64,000 nt of DNA from Streptacidiphilus albus JL83 (GTDB taxonomy: Bacteria; Actinomycetota; Actinomycetes; Streptomycetales; Streptomycetaceae): positions 8,070,017 through 8,134,016 of the forward strand of contig NZ_JQML01000001.1 of the NCBI RefSeq assembly GCF_000744705.1, in the 5' to 3' direction. This document shows, piece after piece, positions 15,975-24,150 of the stretch (its first letter is position 1; every line of letters starts with the position of its first letter). The notes beneath the pieces were generated by a model. The model was given only the letters and a program-made list of their open reading frames with translations. It was not told the DNA's origin and made no database searches. The position numbers and the translations under genes are program-made.

Positions 15975-17000
15975 GTGATTGTCTGGGTCAACGGCACGTT
16001 CGGGGTCGGCAAGACGAGCACGGTCCGGGAGCTGCAGGCGCTGCTGCCGGGCAGCGCGGTCTACGACCCGGAGGTCATCGGCGAGAGCCTGCGGCACCTG
16101 CTGCCCGCCGAGGTCTACGGCTCGGTCAGGGACTTCCAGGACCTGGCGGCCTGGCGCCGACTGGTCCCGGCGACGGCGGTGGCACTGCTGGCCGAGCTGC
16201 CGGGACCGCTGATCGTCCCGATGACGCTGCTGCGCCAGGACTACCGGGACGAGATCTTCGGGGCCCTGGCCGCCGACCGGGTGGCGATCCACCATGTCGT
16301 GCTGCATGCAGAGGAAACGATCCTGCGGAAGCGGATCGAGGCCGACGAGACCGAGTCGGCCCGGGCCCGGCAGTGGCGGCTGGACCACCTGGCCGCCTAC
16401 CAGCAGGCCCGCCCCTGGCTGGAGGAGGACGCCGTGGTGGTCGACACCACCGCGCTGACGCCCCGCCGGGCCGCCGAGCTGATCGCCGCGATCGTCGACT
16501 CGGGCGCGGCCCGCTGCCCGATCGTGGACGACTCCGTCCACACCCGGGACACCCTGGCCGCCGCCGTCCTGCTCTTCGACGACGAGGACCGGGTGCTGCT
16601 GGTCGACCCCGTCTACAAGCCGGGCTGGGAGTTCCCCGGGGGCGTGGTCGAGGACGCCGAGCGCCCCTCGCTGGGAGCGACCCGGGAGATCGCCGAGGAG
16701 CTCGGGATCGACCTGGCCCCCGACCGGCTGCGGCTGCTGGTCGCCGACTGGGAGCCGCACCGGGGCCCGCGCTCCGGCGGTGTCCGACTGGTCTTCGACG
16801 GCGGCCGGCTGACGGCGGAGCAGCGCGCCGCGATCGTCCTTCCGGCCCGGGAGCTGCGCTCCTGTCGCTTCGTCAGCCAGCAGGAGTGGGAGCAGCTGCT
16901 CCCCGACAACAAGCGCCGCCGACTGGCCGCCGCGCTCCGCGCCCGCGCCGCCGGCGAGACCCGCTACCTGGAGGCCGGCCAGGACCCCGACGGGCGCTGA
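15975..17000 (+). CDS. TmrB-like P-loop ATPase fused to a Nudix hydrolase
   Basis: A 341-residue two-domain protein. Residues 1-170 have a Walker A loop (NGTFGVGKTS at about 6-15) and the segments VYDPEVIGESLR and LIVPMTLLRQDY, which closely follow Bacillus TmrB, a tunicamycin-resistance ATPase. Residues about 185-320 are a Nudix domain with a perfect box: G-x5-E-x7-RE-I-A-EE-L-G-I. The Nudix half would hydrolyse a nucleoside diphosphate linked to another group. The fusion is in one uninterrupted frame from a GTG at 15975 with AGGGGGA upstream. A role in detoxifying nucleoside-type antibiotics or repairing nucleotides is inference. Confidence 0.85.
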   Translation: MIVWVNGTFGVGKTSTVRELQALLPGSAVYDPEVIGESLRHLLPAEVYGSVRDFQDLAAWRRLVPATAVALLAELPGPLIVPMTLLRQDYRDEIFGALAADRVAIHHVVLHAEETILRKRIEADETESARARQWRLDHLAAYQQARPWLEEDAVVVDTTALTPRRAAELIAAIVDSGAARCPIVDDSVHTRDTLAAAVLLFDDEDRVLLVDPVYKPGWEFPGGVVEDAERPSLGATREIAEELGIDLAPDRLRLLVADWEPHRGPRSGGVRLVFDGGRLTAEQRAAIVLPARELRSCRFVSQQEWEQLLPDNKRRRLAAALRARAAGETRYLEAGQDPDGR

Positions 17001-17038
17001 GCTCAGCCCCGATCGGCCGATGTCGCCGACGGCCGGGG

Positions 17039-17416
17039 TCAGGACGGCCGGTTCGCCTCGGGGCACTCGGTGGCGGCCGGGGGCACGCCGTCGGCGAGGT
17101 GTTCCTCGGCCCAGGCGCCGAGGGCGCCCATCGCCGGGCCGAGGGCGGTGCCGGCCGTGGTGAGGCGGTAGTTGACGCCCAGTGGGGGACCCGGCACGAC
17201 CTCGCGGACCACCAGCCCGGCGGCGGCCAGCTCCGACAGCCGGTCCGACAGCATCCGCTCGCTGATGCCCGGGACCGACCGGCGCAGCTCCGCGAATCGG
17301 GCCTCGCCCTGCATGAGGACGGCCAGGACGATGCCGGTCCAGCGCTTCCCCAGAAGGGCGAAGACCCGTGTCATGGCCTCGCCCGCGCCGCTGCATTCCC
17401 GTGCCATGAGGAACAT
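17039..17416 (-). CDS. HxlR-family winged-helix regulator
   Basis: About 125 residues. The HxlR pattern is clear: FALLGKRWTGIVLAVLM, then RFAELRRSVPGISERMLSDR, EVVPGPPLGVNYRLT and LTTAGTALGP. A Cys in the N-terminal MARECSGAG could be redox sensitive, as in several HxlR proteins that sense quinones or electrophiles. The start may be 17416 or 17407; neither has a ribosome site. Divergent from a DoxX-like gene, a very common pairing in which HxlR represses the membrane oxidoreductase. Confidence 0.85.
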   Translation of the reverse strand: MFLMARECSGAGEAMTRVFALLGKRWTGIVLAVLMQGEARFAELRRSVPGISERMLSDRLSELAAAGLVVREVVPGPPLGVNYRLTTAGTALGPAMGALGAWAEEHLADGVPPAATECPEANRPS

Positions 17417-17418
17417 GG

Positions 17419-17459
17419 TACTTGCTGAGGAATGATTTGGAGCTATACATTCGTAAGTA
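17419..17459 (+). promoter_or_regulatory. Promoter/operator between HxlR and DoxX genes
   Basis: CTTGCT (17421-17426) and TATACA (17444-17449), 17 bases apart, form a good plus-strand promoter for the DoxX gene. TACTT half-sites lie at 17419 and, inverted, at 17446-17459 (TACATTCGTAAGTA), resembling HxlR operators that would cover the promoter. Confidence 0.5.
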
Positions 17460-17535
17460 GCTAATGCTGCTGTCGCGGACTGCGACGGCCCTGTCCGCTG
17501 CGCCCTCGCCGCACCCACCTCCACGGGAGCCCCAC

Positions 17536-17889
17536 GTGTTCGTCGCCACCGCCGTCCTGTCCTCGTTGCTCGCCCTGGTCTTCCTCGGCGCCGGGTCGAG
17601 CAAGGTCGCCAAAGTCCAGATGCAGCGCGACAACGCCGAGCACCTCGGCTTCAGCATCGGCGCCTACCAGCGCATCGGCGCGCTGCAGATAGCCGGCGCG
17701 ATCGGACTGGTGGCCGGCCTCTGGGTGGCCCCGCTCGGCGTCGCCGCCGCCCTCGGGCTGACCCTGATGATGGTCGGCGCGTTCGTCTACCACGTCCGGG
17801 CCCAGGACAAGCCCGCGATGTTCGCCCCCGCGCTGGTCCTCGCGGTGCTGGCGGCCCTCGCCCTGTCGCTGCGGCTGGTCACCGCCTGA
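17536..17889 (+). CDS. DoxX-like family membrane protein
   Basis: A 117-residue protein with four membrane helices: FVATAVLSSLLALVFLG, then after a basic SKVAKVQMQRDNAEHLG loop the segments IGALQIAGAIGLVAGLWVA, AAALGLTLMMVGAFVYH and FAPALVLAVLAALALSL. This is the DoxX-like arrangement. The GTG at 17536 with GGGAG upstream is preferred over the ATG at 17464, whose extension is a Pro-rich non-membrane string. It is divergent from its probable HxlR repressor. The last 11 bases overlap the end of the convergent DUF1990 gene. Confidence 0.82.
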   Translation: MFVATAVLSSLLALVFLGAGSSKVAKVQMQRDNAEHLGFSIGAYQRIGALQIAGAIGLVAGLWVAPLGVAAALGLTLMMVGAFVYHVRAQDKPAMFAPALVLAVLAALALSLRLVTA

Positions 17890-18475
17890 GCCCGGCCCCG
17901 CTGCCCGCCCCGCTCCCGGCCCCGCTGTCCGCCCCGGTGTCCGCCCCGCTGTCCGCCTCGGTGTCCGCCCGGACGAGGCCGCGCAGCACCGATCCGCAGC
18001 GGCGGACATAGAGCCGCTGGAACACCGGGACCAGCGGACCGGCGGCGCGGGTGAACCAGCGGGCCGGACGGCTGAAGGCGACGACCGCGAACCAGACCCC
18101 GCCGTCGTCGTCCTGCTCCACGGTGAAGGACTCCTCGCCGCACTCCGGATGGCCCGGCAGGGTGCCGTAGGCGAAGCCGGTGCGGCGCGGTTCCGCCACC
18201 GTCCACACCACCTCGCACGGCGCGGCCAGGGCGAACGGCCCGGGGCCGAGCCGGACCAGGACGCGGGCGCCGGCCTCGGCGCGCGCGGACGCGGCGGTGA
18301 TCCGCACCCCGGCGGCGCGGTGCATCCGCCAGGTCAGCACCGCTTCGCCGGCCGCCGCGAAGGCGGCCGGACCGCTGCCGACCCGGGTGCGGTGGCGCAA
18401 CTGCGCGTAGCCGACCGGCAGTTCCGCACCGCCGTCGCGGGTCGCGCCGACCTCTGGATAGCTGAACCCGGGCAT
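17879..18475 (-). CDS. DUF1990 family protein
   Basis: A 198-residue protein. Conserved DUF1990 features are the N-terminal GFSYPEVGATRDG, GYAQLRHRTRVGSG, RTGFAYGTLPGHPECGEE and WFAVVAFSRPARWFT. The fold resembles a START/SRPBCC-like beta sheet, and the function is unknown. The last 27 residues are a degenerate repeat of Asp-Ser-Gly-Ala units with tandem DNA repeats, probably disordered. GAGGAGG upstream confirms the start at 18475. It is tail-to-tail with the DoxX-like gene (11-base overlap) and head-to-head with a DUF4184 gene. Confidence 0.82.
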   Translation of the reverse strand: MPGFSYPEVGATRDGGAELPVGYAQLRHRTRVGSGPAAFAAAGEAVLTWRMHRAAGVRITAASARAEAGARVLVRLGPGPFALAAPCEVVWTVAEPRRTGFAYGTLPGHPECGEESFTVEQDDDGGVWFAVVAFSRPARWFTRAAGPLVPVFQRLYVRRCGSVLRGLVRADTEADSGADTGADSGAGSGAGSGAGLRR

Positions 18476-18608
18476 CCAAGCCTCCTCGCTGCCGGCGACC
18501 GGCGGCACACCGGAGCCAGTCTCGCAGTGCGCCCGGCCCTCCGCAGCGGATCGACCGCAGCGGACCCGTGGTCGGCACAGGCTGCGGGCGGCCGGGGCGA
18601 CGGGCAGG

Positions 18609-19451
18609 ATGGGCGCCGTGCCGTTCACCTTCAGTCACCCGGCAGCCGTGCTGCCCTTCCTGCCCGTGCTGCGCGACGGCAGCGGACGCGGTCCGCTGAT
18701 CGCCTCCGCCATGGTCGCGGGCTCGCTGGCGCCCGACGTCCCCTTCTTCGTGGACTCCCTGCTGCCGGGGACCTACGGCCTCGGGGCCGCCACCCACCGG
18801 CCCTGGGCCGTCCCGACCCTGGACGTCGCCATCGCCGCCGCGCTGGTCGCCGGTTGGCACGGACTGCTGCGCGAGCCGCTGGTCGCCCTGCTGCCGGACC
18901 GCTGGGGGGACCGGGCCGAGGCGCTCACCGCGCCGCTCGGCAAGCCCGACCCCTACGACGCGGCCTGGTTCACCGCCTCCGCCGCGCTGGGGGCGCTGAC
19001 CCATGTCGGCCTGGACGCCTTCACCCATACGGGCCGGACCGGCGAACGGCTGGTCCCGGTGCTGCGCGGGAAGGTCGCCGGGGTGGCGGTGCCGCTGGCC
19101 CTCCAGTGGGGCACCTCGGCGGTCGGCCTGGGCCTGCTCGCGTCCGCCGGCAACCGGCTGCTGGCCGAGGTGACGCCGGTCCCGCGCCGGATCACGCTGA
19201 GCCCGGCCGTGCGCCGGAGCGCGACCGCCTTCGTCGGCGCGGGGGCGGCGCTCGGGCTCGCCCATCGGCTGCTCCGGGACCTGCCGAAGGCGTCGGCGCG
19301 GCCCTCGCTGTCCGGCCTGGTGGCCGCCGGCACCTTCGGTGCGGGGACGGGCGCGGCGGTCGCCGCCGGCGTCTACGCGCTCGCGACGCGACTCGCCCTG
19401 CGCGCCGGAGGCGCGGCGGGGACCGATCGGGAGCAGTCGCCCCGCCGCTGA
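18609..19451 (+). CDS. DUF4184 membrane protein
   Basis: A 280-residue integral membrane protein. The N-terminal PFTFSHPAAVLPFLPVLR and the following GSLAPDVPFF are hallmarks of DUF4184, a family related to inner-membrane metal-dependent hydrolases. The His and Asp residues of FSHPAAV, APDVPFF and the later GLDAFTHTG (HVGLDAFTH) could be metal ligands. About six helices follow. Divergent from the DUF1990 gene (133 bases). Function unknown. Confidence 0.8.
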   Translation: MGAVPFTFSHPAAVLPFLPVLRDGSGRGPLIASAMVAGSLAPDVPFFVDSLLPGTYGLGAATHRPWAVPTLDVAIAAALVAGWHGLLREPLVALLPDRWGDRAEALTAPLGKPDPYDAAWFTASAALGALTHVGLDAFTHTGRTGERLVPVLRGKVAGVAVPLALQWGTSAVGLGLLASAGNRLLAEVTPVPRRITLSPAVRRSATAFVGAGAALGLAHRLLRDLPKASARPSLSGLVAAGTFGAGTGAAVAAGVYALATRLALRAGGAAGTDREQSPRR

Positions 19452-19590
19452 CCACTCTTGTCATGATGGACACCGGTACCTACCGGTCTGCCCGGACTGT
19501 CCGCTCTGTTGGGCTCTTCCGGCGAACCCGCAGTTCGCCGGAGTCCGGTAATGACGGGCCCGGCGCCGACCGCCAGTAATATGAGGAAAC

Positions 19591-20862
19591 GTGACGCAGA
19601 ACCAGGGCCCGAGCGGCGAACAGAACCTGTCCAGCGAAGACTTCAGCGAGCCCTGTGATGCGGACGAACTGACCGGTGTGTGGGACGTGGTGGTCGTCGG
19701 CGCGGGCCCGGCCGGCTCCTCGGCGGCCTACGCGGCGGCCTCCGCAGCCACCGCCGGCTACGAGAGCCGACGGGTGCTGCTGCTCGACAAGGCCGCCCCG
19801 CCCCGCTACAAGACCTGCGGCGGCGGCATCATCGGCCCCTCCCGCGACGCGCTGCCGCCCGGCTTCCAGCTGCCGCTGAAGGACCGCGTCCATGCGATCA
19901 CCTTCACCATGGACGGCAAGCTGGCCCGCACCCGACGCTCCAAGCAGATGCTGTTCGGGCTGGTCAACCGGGACGAGTTCGACCAGCGGCTGGTCCAGTG
20001 CGCCGAGAAGGCGGGCGCGGTGCTGGTCACCGGAGTGACCGTCACCGGCGTCCAGCAGGAGGAGGACGGGGGCCTGGCGACCGTCGTCCTGCAGGACGGC
20101 CGCACCGTCACCGCGCGCTGCGTGGTCGGCGCGGACGGCAGCGCCGGTCGCGTCGGCGCGCACGTCGGCGTCGTCTTCGACCAGGTCGACCTCGGCCTGG
20201 AGGCCGAGATCCCGGTGCCGCCGTCGGTCGCCGCCGCCTGGGCCGGCCGGGTGCTGCTGGACTGGGGCTCGCTGTCCGGCTCCTACGGCTGGGTCTTCCC
20301 CAAGGGCGACAGCCTCACCGTCGGCGTGATCGCCGCGCGCGGCAAGGGCGCCGAGACCCGGGCCTACCTCAGGGAGTTCATCGTCCGGCTGGGGCTGTCC
20401 GGTTTCACCCCCTCGATCGAGTCCGGCCACCTCACCCGGTGCCGTTCCGACGACTCCCCGCTCACCAGGGGCCGGGTGCTGGTCGCCGGTGACGCCGCCG
20501 GACTGCTGGAGCCGTGGACCCGCGAGGGCATCTCCTACGCGCTGCGCTCCGGACGGCTCGCGGGGGAGTGGGCCGCGCAGCTCGCCGATGCCCAGGACGC
20601 CACCGACGTCCGCCGGCAGGCGCTCAACTACACCTTCGCCATCAAGGCCGACCTGGGCGTGGAGATGCGGGTCGGACGCAAGCTGATGAAGGCCTTCGAG
20701 CGCCGCCCCCGGGCCTTCCACGTCGCCGCGATCGGGCTGCGCCCGGCGTGGCGGGCCTTCGCCCGGGTCACCCAGGGACACACCACGTTCGCCGGGCTCA
20801 CCCGTTCGCACGGTCTCGGCCGGCAGACCATCGACCTGCTCACCCGGCGGCTCACCTCCTAG
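19591..20862 (+). CDS. Geranylgeranyl-reductase-family FAD oxidoreductase
   Basis: A 423-residue flavoprotein. The Rossmann FAD loop VVVVGAGPAGSSAAYAAA is near residue 31; CGGGIIGPSRDALP resembles the family's active-site Cys region; VVGADGSAGRVG and the second FAD motif GRVLVAGDAAGLLEPWTREG are intact. The family saturates isoprenoid double bonds in menaquinone, chlorophyll side chains or lipids, or hydroxylates aromatic compounds. In streptomycetes such genes may act on menaquinone side chains (inference). The GTG start has TGAGGAA upstream. The next gene is an unrelated two-component kinase, separated by an inverted repeat. Confidence 0.86.
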   Translation: MTQNQGPSGEQNLSSEDFSEPCDADELTGVWDVVVVGAGPAGSSAAYAAASAATAGYESRRVLLLDKAAPPRYKTCGGGIIGPSRDALPPGFQLPLKDRVHAITFTMDGKLARTRRSKQMLFGLVNRDEFDQRLVQCAEKAGAVLVTGVTVTGVQQEEDGGLATVVLQDGRTVTARCVVGADGSAGRVGAHVGVVFDQVDLGLEAEIPVPPSVAAAWAGRVLLDWGSLSGSYGWVFPKGDSLTVGVIAARGKGAETRAYLREFIVRLGLSGFTPSIESGHLTRCRSDDSPLTRGRVLVAGDAAGLLEPWTREGISYALRSGRLAGEWAAQLADAQDATDVRRQALNYTFAIKADLGVEMRVGRKLMKAFERRPRAFHVAAIGLRPAWRAFARVTQGHTTFAGLTRSHGLGRQTIDLLTRRLTS

Positions 20863-20882
20863 CCGCCGCCCCGGTCGACGTC

Positions 20883-20908
20883 CGGCGTACTACGCAGGGA
20901 GTACGCCG
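20883..20908. promoter_or_regulatory. Inverted repeat before the NarL-type kinase gene
   Basis: CGGCGTACT - 8 bases - AGTACGCCG, perfect 9-base arms, starting 21 bases after the reductase stop and ending 55 bases before the kinase ATG. It may terminate the upstream gene. The internal 11-mer GGGAGTACGCC (20897-20907) recurs inverted at 37437-37447 before the SHOCT gene, which favours a regulator-binding site, perhaps for the cognate response regulator. Confidence 0.5.
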
Positions 20909-20962
20909 CCGCACCACGTGCGGTCGATGCCTCGGCCCTGCCGGATGACCTACGGTGCAGCC

Positions 20963-22237
20963 ATGAACTGGCACCGAGACCGGCACGGGGACCGGCGCGG
21001 GGAGCGCCGCGAGCTGCGGCGGGAAGCGCACCGGGAGGAGCGGGCCGAGCGCTGGGCGGAGCGCTGGGCGCAGCGCGGGCACCGGCAGCGGAACCCGGTG
21101 TTCGTCCCGCTCTTCGTCGCCGTCGCCCAGGTGTTCGGCACGCATGTGGCGGCGCACGGCCAGACCTCCCGGCACGGGGTCGACGCCCTCTGCTACGTCC
21201 TGCTGCTGGCCGGGCCGGTCATGCTGGTGTTCCGGAGCCGTCGGCCGGTGGCCGTCTGCGCGGGGACGGCGGCGGTGACGGTGGTGTACCTGCTGCTGCG
21301 CTACCCCTACGGCCCGGTCTTCCTCAGCCTCTCCGTCGGCTTCGTCTGCGCGGTCGTCGCGGGCCACCGCCGGGCGGCCTGGCTCTCGGTGGGCGCCGCC
21401 TACCTCGCCCACCTCGGGGTCGTCCTGGGCACCCACCGGTTCGCCTGGCGCACGGAGACGGCGCTGCTGGTCTGGATCCTGCTGGTGGTGCTGGCCGTCG
21501 AGGTGATCCGCAGCCGGATCGAGCACCGCGACCAGTGGCGCCAGGCCCGCGCGGAACGCCAGCAGCGGATCGCCGACGAGCAGCGGATCGAGGTCGCCCG
21601 GGAGCTGCACGACGTGCTCGCCCACAGCATCTCGCTGATCAACATCCAGGCGGGGGTGGCGCTGGAACTGCTGGACGACGATCCGGAGCAGGCCCGCACC
21701 GCGCTCACCACCATCAAGCAGACCAGCAAGGACGCCCTGGGCGAGGTCCGCCAGGTGCTGGGCACGCTGCGCGCGCCGGGCAGCGCCGCGCCCCGGAGGC
21801 CGGCGCCGGGCCTGGACCGGCTCGGCGAGCTGGTCGAGCAGGCCTCGGCGGCCGGGCTGACGGTGCGGCAGCACACCGAGGGCGAGCCCCGGCCACTGCC
21901 GCAGGGGGTGGAACTGGCGGCGTTCCGCATCGTCCAGGAGGCGCTGACCAACATCATCCGGCACTCCTCGGCCCGCGAGGCGGAGGTGCTGGTGGCCTAC
22001 CGGGCGGCCGAGCTGCTGGTCCGGGTGCGCGACCCGGGGCCGGTGTCGGCCACCGGCGGGCCCCGGGCCGGCGGCTCCGGCAGCGGCCTGGTGGGGATGC
22101 GGGAGCGGGTCGCGGCGCTCGGCGGCAGCGTCAGGGCGGAGCGCAGGGCGGCTGGCTTCGAGGTCGAGGCGCTGCTGCCGACCGGCCCGGACACACCGTC
22201 AGAACCTTCCGAACGAAAGCAAGGGGACCACCGATGA
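20963..22237 (+). CDS. NarL-type sensor histidine kinase
   Basis: A 424-residue kinase. A very basic Arg/Glu-rich cytoplasmic head (residues 1-40) is followed by about five or six membrane helices (up to about residue 185). A HisKA_3 dimerisation domain then carries the phosphoacceptor His in EVARELHDVLAHSISLI. A HATPase domain ends the protein (VQEALTNIIRHS, GSGLVGMRERVAALGG). There is no extracellular sensor domain, so it may sense membrane or cell-wall stress. It overlaps the response regulator gene by four bases (ATGA), a classic coupled pair. No ribosome site is visible before the ATG. Confidence 0.9.
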   Translation: MNWHRDRHGDRRGERRELRREAHREERAERWAERWAQRGHRQRNPVFVPLFVAVAQVFGTHVAAHGQTSRHGVDALCYVLLLAGPVMLVFRSRRPVAVCAGTAAVTVVYLLLRYPYGPVFLSLSVGFVCAVVAGHRRAAWLSVGAAYLAHLGVVLGTHRFAWRTETALLVWILLVVLAVEVIRSRIEHRDQWRQARAERQQRIADEQRIEVARELHDVLAHSISLINIQAGVALELLDDDPEQARTALTTIKQTSKDALGEVRQVLGTLRAPGSAAPRRPAPGLDRLGELVEQASAAGLTVRQHTEGEPRPLPQGVELAAFRIVQEALTNIIRHSSAREAEVLVAYRAAELLVRVRDPGPVSATGGPRAGGSGSGLVGMRERVAALGGSVRAERRAAGFEVEALLPTGPDTPSEPSERKQGDHR

Positions 22238-22899
22238 TCCGGGTACTGCTCGCCGACGACCAGGCCCTGGTGCGGGCCGGCTTCCGGGCGCTGCTGGACG
22301 CCCAGCCCGACATCCAGGTCGTCGCCGAGGCGGACGACGGCCTCGCGGCCGTCCGGCTGGCCCGGGAACTGGTGCCGGACGTGGTGCTGATGGACATCCG
22401 GATGCCCCAGCAGGACGGGCTGGTCGCCACCCGGCTGATCTCGGCGGACCCGGCCCTGGCCGCCGTCCGGGTGGTCGTGCTGACCACCTTCGAGCTGGAC
22501 GAGTACGTGTTCGAGGCGCTGCGGGCGGGGGCGGCGGGCTTCCTGGTGAAGGACACCGAGCCGGCCGAACTGGTCCGCGCGGTGCGGGCGGTGAACGGCG
22601 GCGACGGCCTGTTGTCGCCCGGGGTGACCCGGCGGCTGATCGCGGAGTTCGCCGCCCGCTCCAAGGAACCCGAGCAGTCCGAACCGCTGGCGCGGCTCAC
22701 CGACCGGGAGCGCGAGGTGCTGGCCCTGGTCGGCCTGGGGCTGTCCAACGACGAGATCGCCGGACGGCTGGTGGTCAGCCCGCTCACCGCGAAGACCCAT
22801 GTCAGCCGGACCATGGTGAAGCTGGGCGCCCGCGACCGGGCGCAGCTGGTCGTGCTGGCGTACGAGTCCGGCCTGGTCCGTCCCGGCTGGCTGGGCTGA
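22234..22899 (+). CDS. NarL/LuxR-type response regulator
   Basis: A 221-residue regulator. The receiver domain has the acidic pair ADDQ, phosphorylation site Asp in VVLMDIRMP, TTFELDEYV and Lys in FLVKDTEP. The C-terminal LuxR helix-turn-helix is TDREREVLALVGLGLSNDEI, with contacts in SPLTAKTHVSR. It partners the preceding kinase (4-base overlap; AAGGGGA upstream). The palindrome before the kinase gene is the natural candidate for autoregulation. Confidence 0.93.
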   Translation: MIRVLLADDQALVRAGFRALLDAQPDIQVVAEADDGLAAVRLARELVPDVVLMDIRMPQQDGLVATRLISADPALAAVRVVVLTTFELDEYVFEALRAGAAGFLVKDTEPAELVRAVRAVNGGDGLLSPGVTRRLIAEFAARSKEPEQSEPLARLTDREREVLALVGLGLSNDEIAGRLVVSPLTAKTHVSRTMVKLGARDRAQLVVLAYESGLVRPGWLG

Positions 22900-23015
22900 C
22901 GCGGCGACACGCTCCCCGCACGGGGCCCGACCGTCCGGCCCGGTCGCCCACCGCCCGGTTAGCCTCCAGGGGACCGGCGCCCGCCGGTCCCCGCGCACCC
23001 TGGAGCCCGCCGCCG

Positions 23016-23957
23016 ATGATGCACCTGCGCCTGATCGTCCCGCCCGAGTCGGAGCAGCGGGTGCGCGAGCATCTGGACTCCTCCCCGGGCGTCGTGCACA
23101 TCGCGGTCCTGGCCGGCAGCGCCAGCCGGCCGGAGGGCCGGGTGATCCTCTGCGACGTGGTGCGCGAGGCGGCGGAGGAACTGCTGGCCGAGCTGCGGGC
23201 GCTGGGGCTGGACCAGGGCGGCGTGATGGTGATGACCGACGCCGGCCTGGTGCTGTCCGAGCAGGCCGACCGGGCCGAGGCGGAGACACCCGGCGAGGGC
23301 GCGGACGCCGTGCTCTGGGAGTCGGTCGTCGGCATCACCCACGAGGAGTCGACCCTCAGCGGCACCTATCTGACCTTCATGTCCGTCGCCACCATGCTGG
23401 CCGCCTGCGGCGTGCTCCTGGACAACTCCATCCTGATCGTCGGGGCGATGGTGGTCGGACCGGACTTCGGCCCGCTGGCGGGGGTGTGCGTGGCGATCGT
23501 GCGGCGGCTGCCGCGGGCGATGCTCCGCTCGCTGACGGCGCTGGTGGCCGGCTTCCTGGCGGCGATGGCGACGACCTGGCTGTTCACCCTGCTGATGGAC
23601 GGTCTGGGCCTGTTCACCCGGGCCCAGTTCGAGGCCCCGCGCCCGGCGACCGCGTTCATCTGGCAGCCCGACGCCTTCTCGGTGGTGGTGGCGGCGCTGG
23701 CGGGCATCGTCGGGATGCTCTCGCTGACCTCGGCGAAGTCCGCCGCCCTGGTCGGCGTCGCGATCTCGGTCACCACCGTCCCGGCGGCGGCCAACGCGGC
23801 CGTGGGGCTGGCCTACGGCGCGGTCGACCAGGCCTGGGGGTCCTTCGTCCAGCTCGGGATCAACCTGGCCGGGATCATGATCTCCGGCAGCGCCACCCTC
23901 TTCGTCCAGCAGCGGATGCAGGACCGGGTCCGGCGCCGCGCGCTGCGCACCGGCTGA
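23016..23957 (+). CDS. DUF389 membrane protein
   Basis: A 313-residue protein. A cytoplasmic ACT-like N-terminal region (residues 1-100, MHLRLIVPPESEQRVREHL) is followed by about six membrane helices with the conserved DUF389 stretches LDNSILIVGAMVVGPDFGPLAG and LTSAKSAALVGVAISVTTVPAAANAAV. Function unknown; family members are membrane proteins found across bacteria. It stands alone after the two-component pair (116-base gap), on the same strand. Confidence 0.85.
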   Translation: MMHLRLIVPPESEQRVREHLDSSPGVVHIAVLAGSASRPEGRVILCDVVREAAEELLAELRALGLDQGGVMVMTDAGLVLSEQADRAEAETPGEGADAVLWESVVGITHEESTLSGTYLTFMSVATMLAACGVLLDNSILIVGAMVVGPDFGPLAGVCVAIVRRLPRAMLRSLTALVAGFLAAMATTWLFTLLMDGLGLFTRAQFEAPRPATAFIWQPDAFSVVVAALAGIVGMLSLTSAKSAALVGVAISVTTVPAAANAAVGLAYGAVDQAWGSFVQLGINLAGIMISGSATLFVQQRMQDRVRRRALRTG

Positions 23958-23989
23958 CCCCGCCGGTCGGCCGAACCCGCCGCCGGGGC

Positions 23990-24048
23990 AACTGCGGCGA
24001 CGGCGGCGACGGCGGCAGCTGCGGCAGCTGCGGCGGCAGCGGTCGCTC
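23990..24048 (+). repeat. GC-rich trinucleotide low-complexity tract
   Basis: About 55 bases made of CGGCGA, CGGCAG and CTGCGG units between the DUF389 stop and the enoyl-CoA hydratase gene. Part can fold (GCAGCTGC). It may serve as a terminator; no coding potential is supported. Confidence 0.5.
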
Positions 24049-24150
24049 ACGGTGGCTTCCGGCTGAAGCGGGCAAGATCCTTACGGTGGGACGGCTCGGT
24101 GCAGTAGCGTCCTGTCTCAGCATGCGGACCCCAGGAGAGGAAACCCGCCC

